DNA of 14,339 bases from Clostridia bacterium. Its GTDB lineage: Bacteria; Bacillota; Clostridia; Saccharofermentanales; Saccharofermentanaceae. Positions 1 through 6,260 of the stretch are shown here, in pieces (within the stretch, counting starts at the first letter, position 1; the number at the start of each line of letters is the position of its first letter). The position numbers and the translations under genes are program-made. The notes below the pieces were generated by a model. It was not told where the DNA came from, made no database searches, and saw nothing but the letters and a program-made list of their open reading frames with translations. The stretch lies in NCBI GenBank assembly GCA_017881645.1, contig JADGQQ010000093.1:1-14339 (forward strand), given 5' to 3'.

Positions 1-81
1 CAGACCCGAGGTGTCCATGATGCCCACGGTACGATCCAAAATCTGTCCGACTTCCTTAATACACTTCTTGATTTCTTCCAT
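1..81 (-). CDS. N-terminal fragment of an unrecognised protein, possibly a sensory regulator
   Basis: An open frame reads off the left edge of the window. It starts at an ATG at 81-79 and gives 27 codons beginning MEEIKKCIKEVGQILDRTVG and continuing IMDTSGL. An AGGTG ribosome binding site lies about eight bases upstream of the ATG. A helical start followed by an 'IMDTSGL' turn resembles the opening of ligand-sensing domains in PucR/CdaR-type or GAF-type regulators, but 27 residues are too few to assign a family. The gene lies downstream of the sugar ATPase gene on the same strand, separated from it by a terminator and a long leader, so it probably has its own promoter. That the frame is coding is fairly secure from the RBS and start; the function is a guess. 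Confidence 0.6.
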   Translation of the reverse strand, partial: MEEIKKCIKEVGQILDRTVGIMDTSGL

Positions 82-165
82 TGCAATCACCTACAAATAC
101 TTCCGCACAATTTGCTGCAGAAACGCACGCCAATTTAAGGGCTATTCCCCATATATATTCATATT

Positions 166-194
166 ATCTTATACGTTTCACGATCATGTTGCAA
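166..194 (-). promoter_or_regulatory. Candidate promoter of the left-edge gene
   Basis: On the minus strand TTGCAA (194-189) is followed after 17 bases by TAAGAT (171-166). TATAAG sits two bases nearer, at 173-168, as an alternative -10. The DNA just downstream is very AT-rich. This would give an untranslated leader of about 80 bases before the ATG at 81. The match to the sigma-A consensus is only moderate. Confidence 0.35.
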
Positions 195-205
195 GAAGAT
201 AACAG

Positions 206-277
206 AAGGAATACCATTTGCGCTCACTTGTCTCCGGGATACGCCCTGCGAAATACGTTCGCGCAAAGGTATTCCTT
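206..277. repeat. Long inverted repeat, 17-bp arms with a 37-base spacer
   Basis: The left arm AAGGAATACCATTTGCGC (206-223) and the right arm GCGCAAAGGTATTCCTT (261-277) are inverted complements apart from one unpaired A at 216. The 37-base spacer contains a further small dyad, GCGAA-ATACG-TTCGC (248-262), which overlaps the inner end of the right arm. No T-run follows on either strand, so it is not a simple terminator. It lies upstream of the candidate promoter of the left-edge gene, so it could be an operator pair, part of a structured RNA, or a remnant of a small mobile repeat. Confidence 0.7.
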
Positions 278-341
278 TGAGAAAGCGCTTCGCGTTAAGG
301 AAATGTGAACATATCGCGCCGAGAAAAGGGAATGTTTCCGC

Positions 342-356
342 GGGAGCGAAGCTCCC
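342..356. repeat. Short perfect hairpin GGGAGC-GAA-GCTCCC
   Basis: A six-base perfect stem with a three-base GAA loop. It would be a stable hairpin if transcribed from either strand. It lies between the ATPase terminator and the long inverted repeat. There is no adjacent T-tract, so it is not a standard terminator. The function is not known. Confidence 0.6.
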
Positions 357-447
357 TACACAACAATGGCCAGCTTCGTTTTGGCGCCTTTTTTGGGAGA
401 AGCCGAAGATAGCAGAAACGGAAGATGCGCATTTTCGCGAAAAAGAG

Positions 448-480
448 AAAAAACCGGCTCCCTTTTTGCAGGAAGCCGGT
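448..480 (-). terminator. Intrinsic terminator of the sugar ATPase gene
   Basis: Read on the minus strand, an 11-bp stem (ACCGGCT plus TCCT, paired with AGGG plus AGCCGGT) closes a six-base GCAAAA loop. It is followed at once by six Ts (453-448). It lies about 35 bases past the TAA of the ATPase gene. On the plus strand no T-run follows, so it acts only in the minus direction. Confidence 0.9.
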
Positions 481-514
481 CATAAAAACGAAAGGACATT
501 TTGCGGGAAGAGAC

Positions 515-1630
515 TTAGGAAATGATGCTCTGCTCTGTCTCTTTGTCGAAGAGGTGGATACGGTTGGCATCAATTGCCAGAGCAACAACCTCGCCTACGC
601 GGGACTGGGATGTTGTAGGATCAACTCTGGCCGTAAGAGGCAGCGAGCCGTTCACTGTAACGTAGAGATAGGTCTCAGCTCCGAGCAATTCAACAACGTC
701 GACGTCAGCGGAGAAACCCGTCACGGTGTGCTGTGAAACGTAGGTAGCGTCATCTGTGATTGCTTCAGGACGGACACCGAAGATGATTTCTTTGCCGTCA
801 TGATCCAGAACTTCAGGAATGGAGTAACGTGCAGGAAGCTTAATTGTTGTATTCTCGAAAGCTACATAAACAACGTTGTCCTCGACGTGAATGCTGGCGT
901 TGATGAAGTTCATCGGAGGCATTCCGATAAATCCTGCAACGAAAGTATTTACAGGGTGCTCATAGAGTTCCGTAGGAGAATCAACCTGCTGGATGAATCC
1001 GTCCTTCATAACAACGATACGGGTACCCATCGTCATAGCTTCGGTCTGATCATGTGTAACGTATACGATCGTGGTCTGCAGTCTCTGGTGGAGCTTTGTG
1101 ATTTCAACACGCATCTGTACACGAAGCTTTGCGTCAAGGTTGGAAAGAGGCTCATCCATAAGGAAGACCTTAGGATCACGAACGATAGCACGTCCGAGAG
1201 CAACACGCTGTCTCTGTCCGCCGGACAGAGCCTTGGGCTTACGCTCGAGGAGGTGTTCAATTTCAAGGATTCTTGCAGCTTCGCTTACGCGGCGCTTGAT
1301 GTCATCTTTCGGAAGCTTTCTGAGCTTAAGTCCGAAAGCCATGTTATCAAAAACGGACATATGAGGATACAGAGCATAGTTCTGGAAAACCATGGCGATA
1401 TCTCTGTCCTTAGGAAGAACATCATTGATCAGGCGATCACCGATATAGATTTCACCTTCGGAGATGTCTTCAAGACCAGCTATCATACGAAGTGTAGTGG
1501 ATTTTCCGCAGCCGGAAGGACCAACCAGAATAATGAATTCCTTATCCGCGATTTCGAGATTGAAGTCACTGACAGCTACAACGCCGCCTTCATACTTTTT
1601 GTAGATGTGTTGTAGAGATAGACTGGCCAT
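515..1630 (-). CDS. msmX: Sugar ABC transporter ATP-binding subunit, MsmX/UgpC type
   Basis: A 371-residue ATPase that powers carbohydrate import by a membrane-bound ABC importer of the CUT1 class. All nucleotide-binding motifs are visible: Walker A GPSGCGKST at 37-45, Q-loop VFQNYAL with Gln83, signature LSGGQ at 135-139, Walker B VFLMDEP at 155-161, D-loop SNLDAKLR at 163-170 and the switch His193 in VTHDQTEA. The C-terminal third (from about 240) is the OB/TOBE regulatory domain with the MalK-type GVRPE motif. The start is placed at the ATG at 1630 because GGAGG lies nine bases upstream and the homologous sequence starts there; a longer frame to 1693 has no RBS. The protein resembles Bacillus MsmX closely along the nucleotide-binding domain. 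No permease or binding-protein gene is adjacent, as for shared MsmX-type ATPases. It ends in its own terminator. Confidence 0.95.
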   Translation of the reverse strand: MASLSLQHIYKKYEGGVVAVSDFNLEIADKEFIILVGPSGCGKSTTLRMIAGLEDISEGEIYIGDRLINDVLPKDRDIAMVFQNYALYPHMSVFDNMAFGLKLRKLPKDDIKRRVSEAARILEIEHLLERKPKALSGGQRQRVALGRAIVRDPKVFLMDEPLSNLDAKLRVQMRVEITKLHQRLQTTIVYVTHDQTEAMTMGTRIVVMKDGFIQQVDSPTELYEHPVNTFVAGFIGMPPMNFINASIHVEDNVVYVAFENTTIKLPARYSIPEVLDHDGKEIIFGVRPEAITDDATYVSQHTVTGFSADVDVVELLGAETYLYVTVNGSLPLTARVDPTTSQSRVGEVVALAIDANRIHLFDKETEQSIIS

Positions 1631-1692
1631 TTCTGATACCTCCAAGTTTTGAGCCGTACATTCAGCACGGTGTTCTTTTTTTGCACATTCCA

Positions 1693-1721
1693 ACTATAGC
1701 ACCCCGTCAATGATTGCACCA
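1693..1721 (-). promoter_or_regulatory. Candidate extended -10 promoter of the sugar ATPase gene
   Basis: On the minus strand TGC-TATAGT (1701-1693) is a good extended -10 element. The -35 region (1721-1716, TGGTGC) is poor, as is common for extended -10 promoters. The predicted start near 1686 gives a leader of about 55 bases. A TTGCA-N5-TGCAA dyad (1714-1728) overlaps the -35 position and could be an operator. Confidence 0.45.
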
Positions 1722-1877
1722 TATGCAAAAATAGCCAAAACTTTCGCTTCGTTTTTGGACATACGTTCATCGGTGTGTAGCATAAAGTCCAGAAAGATGA
1801 CCCGTTTCTTGTACAAAATGTATAAAAAAACAATTTCACGCGTCACGAATGTTGCAAAATGCAAGTTTATGCAGTAT

Positions 1878-1895
1878 TCTGTATAAATATTAATC
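1878..1895 (+). promoter_or_regulatory. Candidate ArgR/AhrC operator (ARG box)
   Basis: The 18 bases TCTGTATAAATATTAATC match the classical ARG box pattern TNTGNATWWWWATNCANA at 12 of the 14 constrained positions. It lies about 30 bases upstream of the predicted -35 of argC, and it overlaps the start site of the weaker upstream promoter-like pair. A second, poorer match overlaps its left side (from 1868). Regulation of an arginine operon by an arginine-responsive hexameric repressor at such sites is well established in Bacillota. Its use here is inferred. Confidence 0.5.
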
Positions 1896-1925
1896 GCCCT
1901 GTGAGGACAAAGTATACAATTTTTG

Positions 1926-1954
1926 TTGGATATCATGTAGAATCTTACTATAAT
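1926..1954 (+). promoter_or_regulatory. Candidate promoter of the arginine operon
   Basis: A perfect TATAAT at 1949-1954 lies 17 bases after TTGGAT (1926-1931), a half-match to the -35 consensus. The predicted start near 1961 leaves only about 15 bases before the GTG start, with the GAGGTG ribosome binding site almost at the RNA 5' end. The -10 is strong; the -35 is weak. Confidence 0.5.
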
Positions 1955-1975
1955 GAAAAAAACGAGGTGAACACC

Positions 1976-3031
1976 GTGAAAGAGACGAGAATCGGCATTA
2001 TTGGAGCAACGGGCTACGTGGGGGTCGAGCTGGTCCGCATTCTTTCCTCGCACCCGTATGCGCGTATAACTCATCTTGTATCCCAGAGCTTCGTCGGGAA
2101 GACGTTTTCACAGGTTTATCCCTCTTTTCTCGGTATATGCGATCTTATGCTCACAGGAGCCGATGCGCCGGAAGTGGCAAAAGACTGCGACCTTGTTATT
2201 ACGGCGCTTCCGCACGGGGTGTCTTCTCAAGTCGTTCCCGTACTTCTTTCTCAGGGTGTGAAGGTCATCGATCACAGCGGAGATTTCCGTTTCAGGGAAC
2301 TCGAGGATTACGAAGCGGCCTACGGACTTGTTCACCCGTGTCCCGAGCTGCTTTCACAGGCGGTGTACGGCATTCCTGAACTCTACAGGAAGGAACTTGC
2401 CGCTGCTGCACTTACTGCAAACCCGGGCTGTTATCCGACTTGTTCTATTCTGGGACTTGCCCCTCTTCTCTCCGGAAAAATCATTGGCACAAAGGGCATT
2501 ATTATCGACGCCGTTTCCGGAGTTTCCGGTGCGGGACGCAAAGCAGATCTGGCGTTTTCATTCTGTGAATCTGCAGAGAATTTTAAAGCATACGGAATTA
2601 CATCCCATCGTCACACGCCGGAAATCGAACAGGAATGTTCCCTTCTGGCCAACGAAAAAATAACCGTCACCTTCACACCCCATCTGGCACCGATGAAACG
2701 GGGAATGCTGGCGACAATATACGCCGATCTGCTTCCCGAAAAGTTGGACATGACCGGGGATGAGCTGCGCGAATTGTTCGTCCGGTTTTATGCGGGTGAC
2801 CCGTTTGTCCGTATTCTTCCATCAAATTCCGCACCGGAGACGAAGCATGTCTGTTACTCCAATTTTATCGACATCGGCATTTTCAAGGATGCAAGAACCG
2901 GCAAGGTCAAGGTGATCAGTGCGGTCGACAATCTCGGTAAAGGCGCCTCTGCCCAGGCCGTGCAGGCGATGAACGTCATGCAGGGCTATCCGGAAGGCAC
3001 CGGCTTATCAAATCTTTGCGGCTGTATCTGA
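1976..3031 (+). CDS. argC: N-acetyl-gamma-glutamyl-phosphate reductase
   Basis: A 351-residue cytoplasmic enzyme that reduces N-acetylglutamyl-5-phosphate to N-acetylglutamate semialdehyde with NADPH, the third step of arginine synthesis. The N-terminal nucleotide-binding loop GATGYVG is at 10-16. The catalytic cysteine is Cys152 in NPGCYPT, and the conserved HRHTPEI is at 211-217. The length matches the usual 340-350 residues of the long ArgC form. The start is the GTG at 1976: GAGGTG lies seven bases upstream and the sequence then opens with the family-typical KETRIGIIGATGYVG. An in-frame ATG at 1859 would add 39 unrelated residues and would lie upstream of the promoter. It is the first gene of the operon. 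In many Bacillota argJ comes next, but here argB follows after 80 bases. Confidence 0.97.
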   Translation: MKETRIGIIGATGYVGVELVRILSSHPYARITHLVSQSFVGKTFSQVYPSFLGICDLMLTGADAPEVAKDCDLVITALPHGVSSQVVPVLLSQGVKVIDHSGDFRFRELEDYEAAYGLVHPCPELLSQAVYGIPELYRKELAAAALTANPGCYPTCSILGLAPLLSGKIIGTKGIIIDAVSGVSGAGRKADLAFSFCESAENFKAYGITSHRHTPEIEQECSLLANEKITVTFTPHLAPMKRGMLATIYADLLPEKLDMTGDELRELFVRFYAGDPFVRILPSNSAPETKHVCYSNFIDIGIFKDARTGKVKVISAVDNLGKGASAQAVQAMNVMQGYPEGTGLSNLCGCI

Positions 3032-3111
3032 TACCGCCGCCCCTCAAAGAAAAACGGAATGAAGATATACTGAACGATGGAAAAATAAACAGAAGAAAGC
3101 CGGAGGACAAT

Positions 3112-4059
3112 ATGGCAGATCAAAATGTGATTCCCTATCTCGGAAAAGAAATGCAGGAATTCATTAATAAAGCCGAAATCCTGATTGAGGCTCTTCCCTA
3201 CATCCAGAGTCTTTCCGGCAAAACTGTCGTCATCAAATACGGCGGAAACGCAATGATCAACGAAGAGCTGAAGCAATCCGTCATGGATGACATTACGCTG
3301 CTGAAGTTTGTCGGCATCAATCCGGTGATTGTTCACGGCGGCGGGCCGGACATCAGCGAGATGCTCGGCAAGATGTCGATCCCTTCGCAGTTTGTCGGCG
3401 GACTTCGCGTCACGGATGCCCGCACGATGGCCATTGCGCAGATGGTACTCGTAGGCAAGACCAATAAAGAAATCGTCGCAACGCTCGGCCAGAAAGGTGC
3501 GAAAGCCATCGGCATCTGCGGAATCGACGGACATCTTATTGAATGTGAAAAACTGACAGAAGGTCCCGGTGGCGAAGCGCTCGATGTTGGCTACGTCGGC
3601 AAAATCACCCGCATCAATACCAAAGTTCTGACCATGCTTGCAAATGATGAGTACATTCCCGTTGTCGCTCCGATCGGCATCGGTCCGGACGGTCAAAGCT
3701 ATAACATCAACGCCGATACGGTTGCTTCGGAAATTGCGGCAGCGCTGAAAGCGGAGAAGCTCATGACTCTGACGGACGTCGCCGGCGTCAAAGGCACACT
3801 GCCGGATGGCACCGAGAAGGTCTTCCCGGTACTGACCGAGGTCGAAATCACCGAACTGATTGCTTCCGGCGTCATTTCCGGAGGCATGATTCCCAAAGTA
3901 CTCGGCTGCCTTGATACGATCCACCGCGGGGTCGGCCGGGCGCACATTATCGACGGGCGCATTCCGCACAGTCTGCTTCTCGAGATCTTCACCGGCAAAG
4001 GTATCGGTACGATGATCACGAAGGAACGACGACCTTACTTCGACGGAGAAAAAATATAA
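3112..4059 (+). CDS. argB: Acetylglutamate kinase
   Basis: A 315-residue amino-acid kinase that phosphorylates N-acetylglutamate, the second step and usual control point of arginine synthesis. Visible motifs are the phosphate-binding VVIKYGGNAM (39-48), VIVHGGGPDI (72-81) and FVGGLRVTD (94-102). The start is the ATG at 3112, preceded by GGAGG five bases upstream; a longer frame from 3016 runs into the end of argC and lacks an RBS. An extra N-terminal helix of about 30 residues (EFINKAEILIEALPYIQSL) precedes the kinase core, and the C-terminus carries the LLEIFTGKGIGTMI segment. Both are features of arginine-inhibited enzymes such as those of Thermotoga and Pseudomonas. Feedback inhibition by arginine is therefore likely, by inference. 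Confidence 0.96.
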   Translation: MADQNVIPYLGKEMQEFINKAEILIEALPYIQSLSGKTVVIKYGGNAMINEELKQSVMDDITLLKFVGINPVIVHGGGPDISEMLGKMSIPSQFVGGLRVTDARTMAIAQMVLVGKTNKEIVATLGQKGAKAIGICGIDGHLIECEKLTEGPGGEALDVGYVGKITRINTKVLTMLANDEYIPVVAPIGIGPDGQSYNINADTVASEIAAALKAEKLMTLTDVAGVKGTLPDGTEKVFPVLTEVEITELIASGVISGGMIPKVLGCLDTIHRGVGRAHIIDGRIPHSLLLEIFTGKGIGTMITKERRPYFDGEKI

Positions 4060-4084
4060 ATCTGAAGATTGTTAGGAGAAATAT

Positions 4085-5281
4085 ATGGATAAGCAGCTTG
4101 AATGGATCATGCATTTAGACAAAACCTACTACGTCAATGTCTTCGGTGACCGCGTTCCCGTCGCCTTCACCCACGGAAAAGGCGTGTATCTCTATGCAAC
4201 CGATGAGAAAAGATATATGGATCTTCTCGGCGGCATTGCAGTGAACGTTGTCGGACACGCCAACCCGAGGCTTGTGAAAGCAATTTCCGGGCAGGCCAGA
4301 AAATTCATCCATTGTTCATCCCATTACTATATTGAAGGACAGAGTGAACTTGCACGGGCTCTCGTGCAGAAATCTTTTGCCGACCGCGTGTTTTTATGCA
4401 ACAGCGGCGCGGAAGCCAACGAAGCCGCCATCAAGCTTGCTCGCGCCTACTTCTATAAGAAAGGTGCACCGAGAGCGAAGATCATTTCTGCGATCCACTC
4501 CTTCCACGGACGGACGCTGGCAACCATCACCGCTACCGGGCAGGAAAAATACAGCAAACCGTTCGCACCCCTTCCGGAAGGCTTCATTCATGTCCCCTTC
4601 AATAATATCGAAGCCATGCGTGCAGCGGTCGATTCGGACACCTGTGCCGTCCTTCTTGAATTGGTTCAGGGCGAGAGCGGGATTCTCCCTGCCGATGTCG
4701 AATACATCAAAGCTGTCCGGGAACTCTGCACGGAAACCGGCGCGCTTCTGATACTGGATGAAGTACAAACGGGCATCGGCCGCACCGGCACCTTGTTCGC
4801 CTATGAACAATTCGGAATTATTCCCGATATCCTGACCACTGCCAAAGGCCTGGCCGGCGGTGTGCCGATCGGCGCCATGCTGGCCACGGAAAATGCGGCA
4901 TCCGGATTTGCTCCGGGCGATCACGGCTCGACATTCGGAGGCAATCCTCTGGCTGCAGCTGCGGCACTTGCCGTTCTCGAGGAAATAGACCAGCGTGAAT
5001 TGATGAAAAATGCGAAAGTCGTCGGAGATTATCTGATGAAAAAACTCCGCCAGATCCAAAAGAGAACCGGAAGTATCGCGGAAGTCAGAGGCATGGGTCT
5101 GCTGATCGGTATCGAGCTTTCAAGTCCCATCGCCGTAGAAGTACGTAAGATGTGTTTTGAAAAGGGCTATCTGGTCAATTCTATCGGGACCAGCGTGATC
5201 CGGATCGCCCCTCCTCTCATAATCTCCAAAAGGCAGGCCGCAGCATTCATATCGGCATTGTCTGAAATTCTCAGTTTATAA
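4085..5281 (+). CDS. argD: Acetylornithine aminotransferase
   Basis: A 398-residue class-III PLP-dependent transaminase that converts N-acetylglutamate semialdehyde to N-acetylornithine using glutamate. Visible motifs are the phosphate-binding CNSGAEANEAAIKLAR (105-120), SFHGRT at 139-144, LILDEVQTGIGRTG (222-235), whose Asp225 contacts the PLP nitrogen, and the Schiff-base Lys254 in TTAKGLAGG. The length is normal. The start at the ATG 4085 is supported by AGGAG six bases upstream. A second in-frame ATG at codon 9 is possible but has worse RBS spacing. It lies 25 bases after argB. Specificity for acetylornithine rather than ornithine, GABA or succinyl substrates is inferred from the operon. 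Confidence 0.95.
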   Translation: MDKQLEWIMHLDKTYYVNVFGDRVPVAFTHGKGVYLYATDEKRYMDLLGGIAVNVVGHANPRLVKAISGQARKFIHCSSHYYIEGQSELARALVQKSFADRVFLCNSGAEANEAAIKLARAYFYKKGAPRAKIISAIHSFHGRTLATITATGQEKYSKPFAPLPEGFIHVPFNNIEAMRAAVDSDTCAVLLELVQGESGILPADVEYIKAVRELCTETGALLILDEVQTGIGRTGTLFAYEQFGIIPDILTTAKGLAGGVPIGAMLATENAASGFAPGDHGSTFGGNPLAAAAALAVLEEIDQRELMKNAKVVGDYLMKKLRQIQKRTGSIAEVRGMGLLIGIELSSPIAVEVRKMCFEKGYLVNSIGTSVIRIAPPLIISKRQAAAFISALSEILSL

Positions 5282-5291
5282 GATCTTTAGC

Positions 5292-5308
5292 GGGCGCAGA
5301 CGGCGCCC
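5292..5308 (+). repeat. GC-rich hairpin between argD and argF
   Basis: GGGCGC-AGACG-GCGCCC is a perfect six-base stem with a five-base loop in the 54-base gap between argD and argF. No T-tract follows, so it is not a normal terminator. It may stabilise the upstream mRNA end or mark a processing site. The argF ribosome binding site begins about 18 bases further on and stays free. Confidence 0.55.
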
Positions 5309-5335
5309 TGCACAGCACGAAAGGCAGGAATCAGC

Positions 5336-6256
5336 GTGAAGCACTTTATTGATTTGCATGAAGATGTATCCATATCGGACCTTGAAGAACTGTTATCGAT
5401 TGCAGAGGACCTGAAGGCGAAGACCAAAGCCGGCATTCCTCATCCTCTTCTTGCCGGCAAGACACTCGGCATGATTTTCACCAAATCATCCACACGGACG
5501 CGCGTTTCTTTTGAAGTGGGCATGTACCAGCTCGGCGGTCACCCTCTTTTCCTGAATGCCAACGATATTCAGATCGGCCGCGGGGAGACGATCTCCGATA
5601 CGGCGCAGGTCCTGTCGAGAATGGTGGACGCGATCATGATCCGGACATTCAAGCACCAGGATGTCGTAGATCTCGCCAGATTCGGGACCATTCCGGTTAT
5701 TAACGGGCTCACGGACGATCAGCATCCGACGCAGGCGCTCGCTGATTTGCTCACAATTAAAGAACACAAAGGAACCCTGAAAGGGCTCAAGCTCTGTTAT
5801 GTCGGCGACGGCAACAATGTTGCCAATTCGCTTTTGCAGGCTTGCGCCAAATCCGGCATGCATATTTCCGTGGCATCCCCTGCCTCGCATACCTGTCCTT
5901 CGTTCTATGTTGATCAGGCAAAAAAGGACGCCGCCGTTACAGGCTCCCGGATCGTCATGACGACTGATCCTTTTGCGGCAGCCAAAGACGCCGATGTTAT
6001 CTACACGGATACATGGACCAGCATGGGGCAGGAGTCGGAGAAAGCGGCGCGTGTGGCTATTTTCAAAGATTATCAGGTGAACGGCGAGCTGATGTCCCAT
6101 GCAGCGAAAGATGCCATTTTCCTGCATTGTCTCCCCGCTTACCGTGGATACGAAGTAACGGCGGACGTCATCGATTCTCCCTGCTCAGTCGTGTTTGACG
6201 AAGCGGAGAACCGGCTGCATGCGCACAAGGCCATTCTTGTGAAATGTCTGGGCTAA
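5336..6256 (+). CDS. argF: Ornithine carbamoyltransferase, anabolic
   Basis: A 306-residue cytoplasmic enzyme, trimeric in the family, that joins carbamoyl phosphate and ornithine to give citrulline. The carbamoyl-phosphate motif SSTRTR is at 51-56. HPTQ at 130-133 and the HCLPAYRG loop at 264-271, with catalytic Cys265, are intact. The ornithine-binding DTWTSMGQE at 225-233 identifies ornithine rather than aspartate or N-acetylornithine as the substrate. The start is a GTG at 5336, with AGGA about six bases upstream. The length is typical. An argF placed after argD in an argC-led operon indicates the biosynthetic rather than the arginine-deiminase role. Confidence 0.96.
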   Translation: MKHFIDLHEDVSISDLEELLSIAEDLKAKTKAGIPHPLLAGKTLGMIFTKSSTRTRVSFEVGMYQLGGHPLFLNANDIQIGRGETISDTAQVLSRMVDAIMIRTFKHQDVVDLARFGTIPVINGLTDDQHPTQALADLLTIKEHKGTLKGLKLCYVGDGNNVANSLLQACAKSGMHISVASPASHTCPSFYVDQAKKDAAVTGSRIVMTTDPFAAAKDADVIYTDTWTSMGQESEKAARVAIFKDYQVNGELMSHAAKDAIFLHCLPAYRGYEVTADVIDSPCSVVFDEAENRLHAHKAILVKCLG

Positions 6257-6260
6257 CCGC

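Larger units (their letters stand above)
82..447. other. Gene-free, dyad-rich intergenic region
   Basis: No convincing gene is seen on either strand between the start of the left-edge gene and the terminator of the sugar ATPase gene. The stretch holds a candidate promoter for the left-edge gene (166-194), a long inverted repeat (206-277), a GGGAGC-GAA-GCTCCC hairpin (342-356), and shorter dyads such as GCGAA/TTCGC at 248-262 and CGAAGCT/AGCTTCG at 347-378. The short open frames crossing it have no ribosome binding sites and no recognisable protein. It may be a structured untranslated leader, a decayed small repeat element, or regulatory DNA. Confidence 0.6.
1631..1975. other. Divergent control region between the sugar ATPase gene and the arginine operon
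   Basis: A 345-base AT-rich stretch without a supported gene separates the two divergent start codons. It contains a candidate extended -10 promoter toward the ATPase gene (1693-1721), a candidate sigma-A promoter toward argC (1926-1954), an ArgR-like box (1878-1895) and two TTGCA/TGCAA dyads (1714-1728 and 1852-1864). A weaker minus-strand promoter-like pair, GTGACG-N16-TATACA, is at 1819-1846. A weaker plus-strand pair, TTGCAA-N17-TATTCT, is at 1852-1880 and would place its start site inside the ArgR-like box. I see no riboswitch or T-box motif. Confidence 0.6.

Noticed and set aside
277..293. A possible catabolite-responsive element around AAAGCGCTTC
   Set aside because: It matches only the central part of the cre consensus, lacks the outer TG/CA bases and has no clear promoter beside it.
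800..1615. A 271-codon plus-strand open frame opposite the sugar ATPase gene
   Set aside because: It is antisense to an unambiguous MsmX-type ATPase, has no ribosome binding site and gives no recognisable protein.
1859..1975. An upstream in-frame ATG extending argC by 39 residues
   Set aside because: The added residues have no family match, the ATG lies upstream of the predicted promoter and within the operator region, and the GTG at 1976 has a good RBS.
3016..3111. An upstream ATG extending argB by 32 residues
   Set aside because: It overlaps the end of argC, has no RBS, and the ATG at 3112 has GGAGG at proper spacing.
2986..3969. A 327-codon minus-strand open frame opposite argB
   Set aside because: It mirrors the codon pattern of argB, has a low-complexity Asp/Arg/Phe-rich translation and no RBS. 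It is a shadow of argB.
4394..5059. A 221-codon minus-strand open frame opposite argD
   Set aside because: It is antisense to all the PLP motifs of argD and has no independent support.
5486..6127. A 213-codon minus-strand open frame opposite argF
   Set aside because: The opposite strand encodes the full set of carbamoyltransferase motifs. This frame shows no family features.
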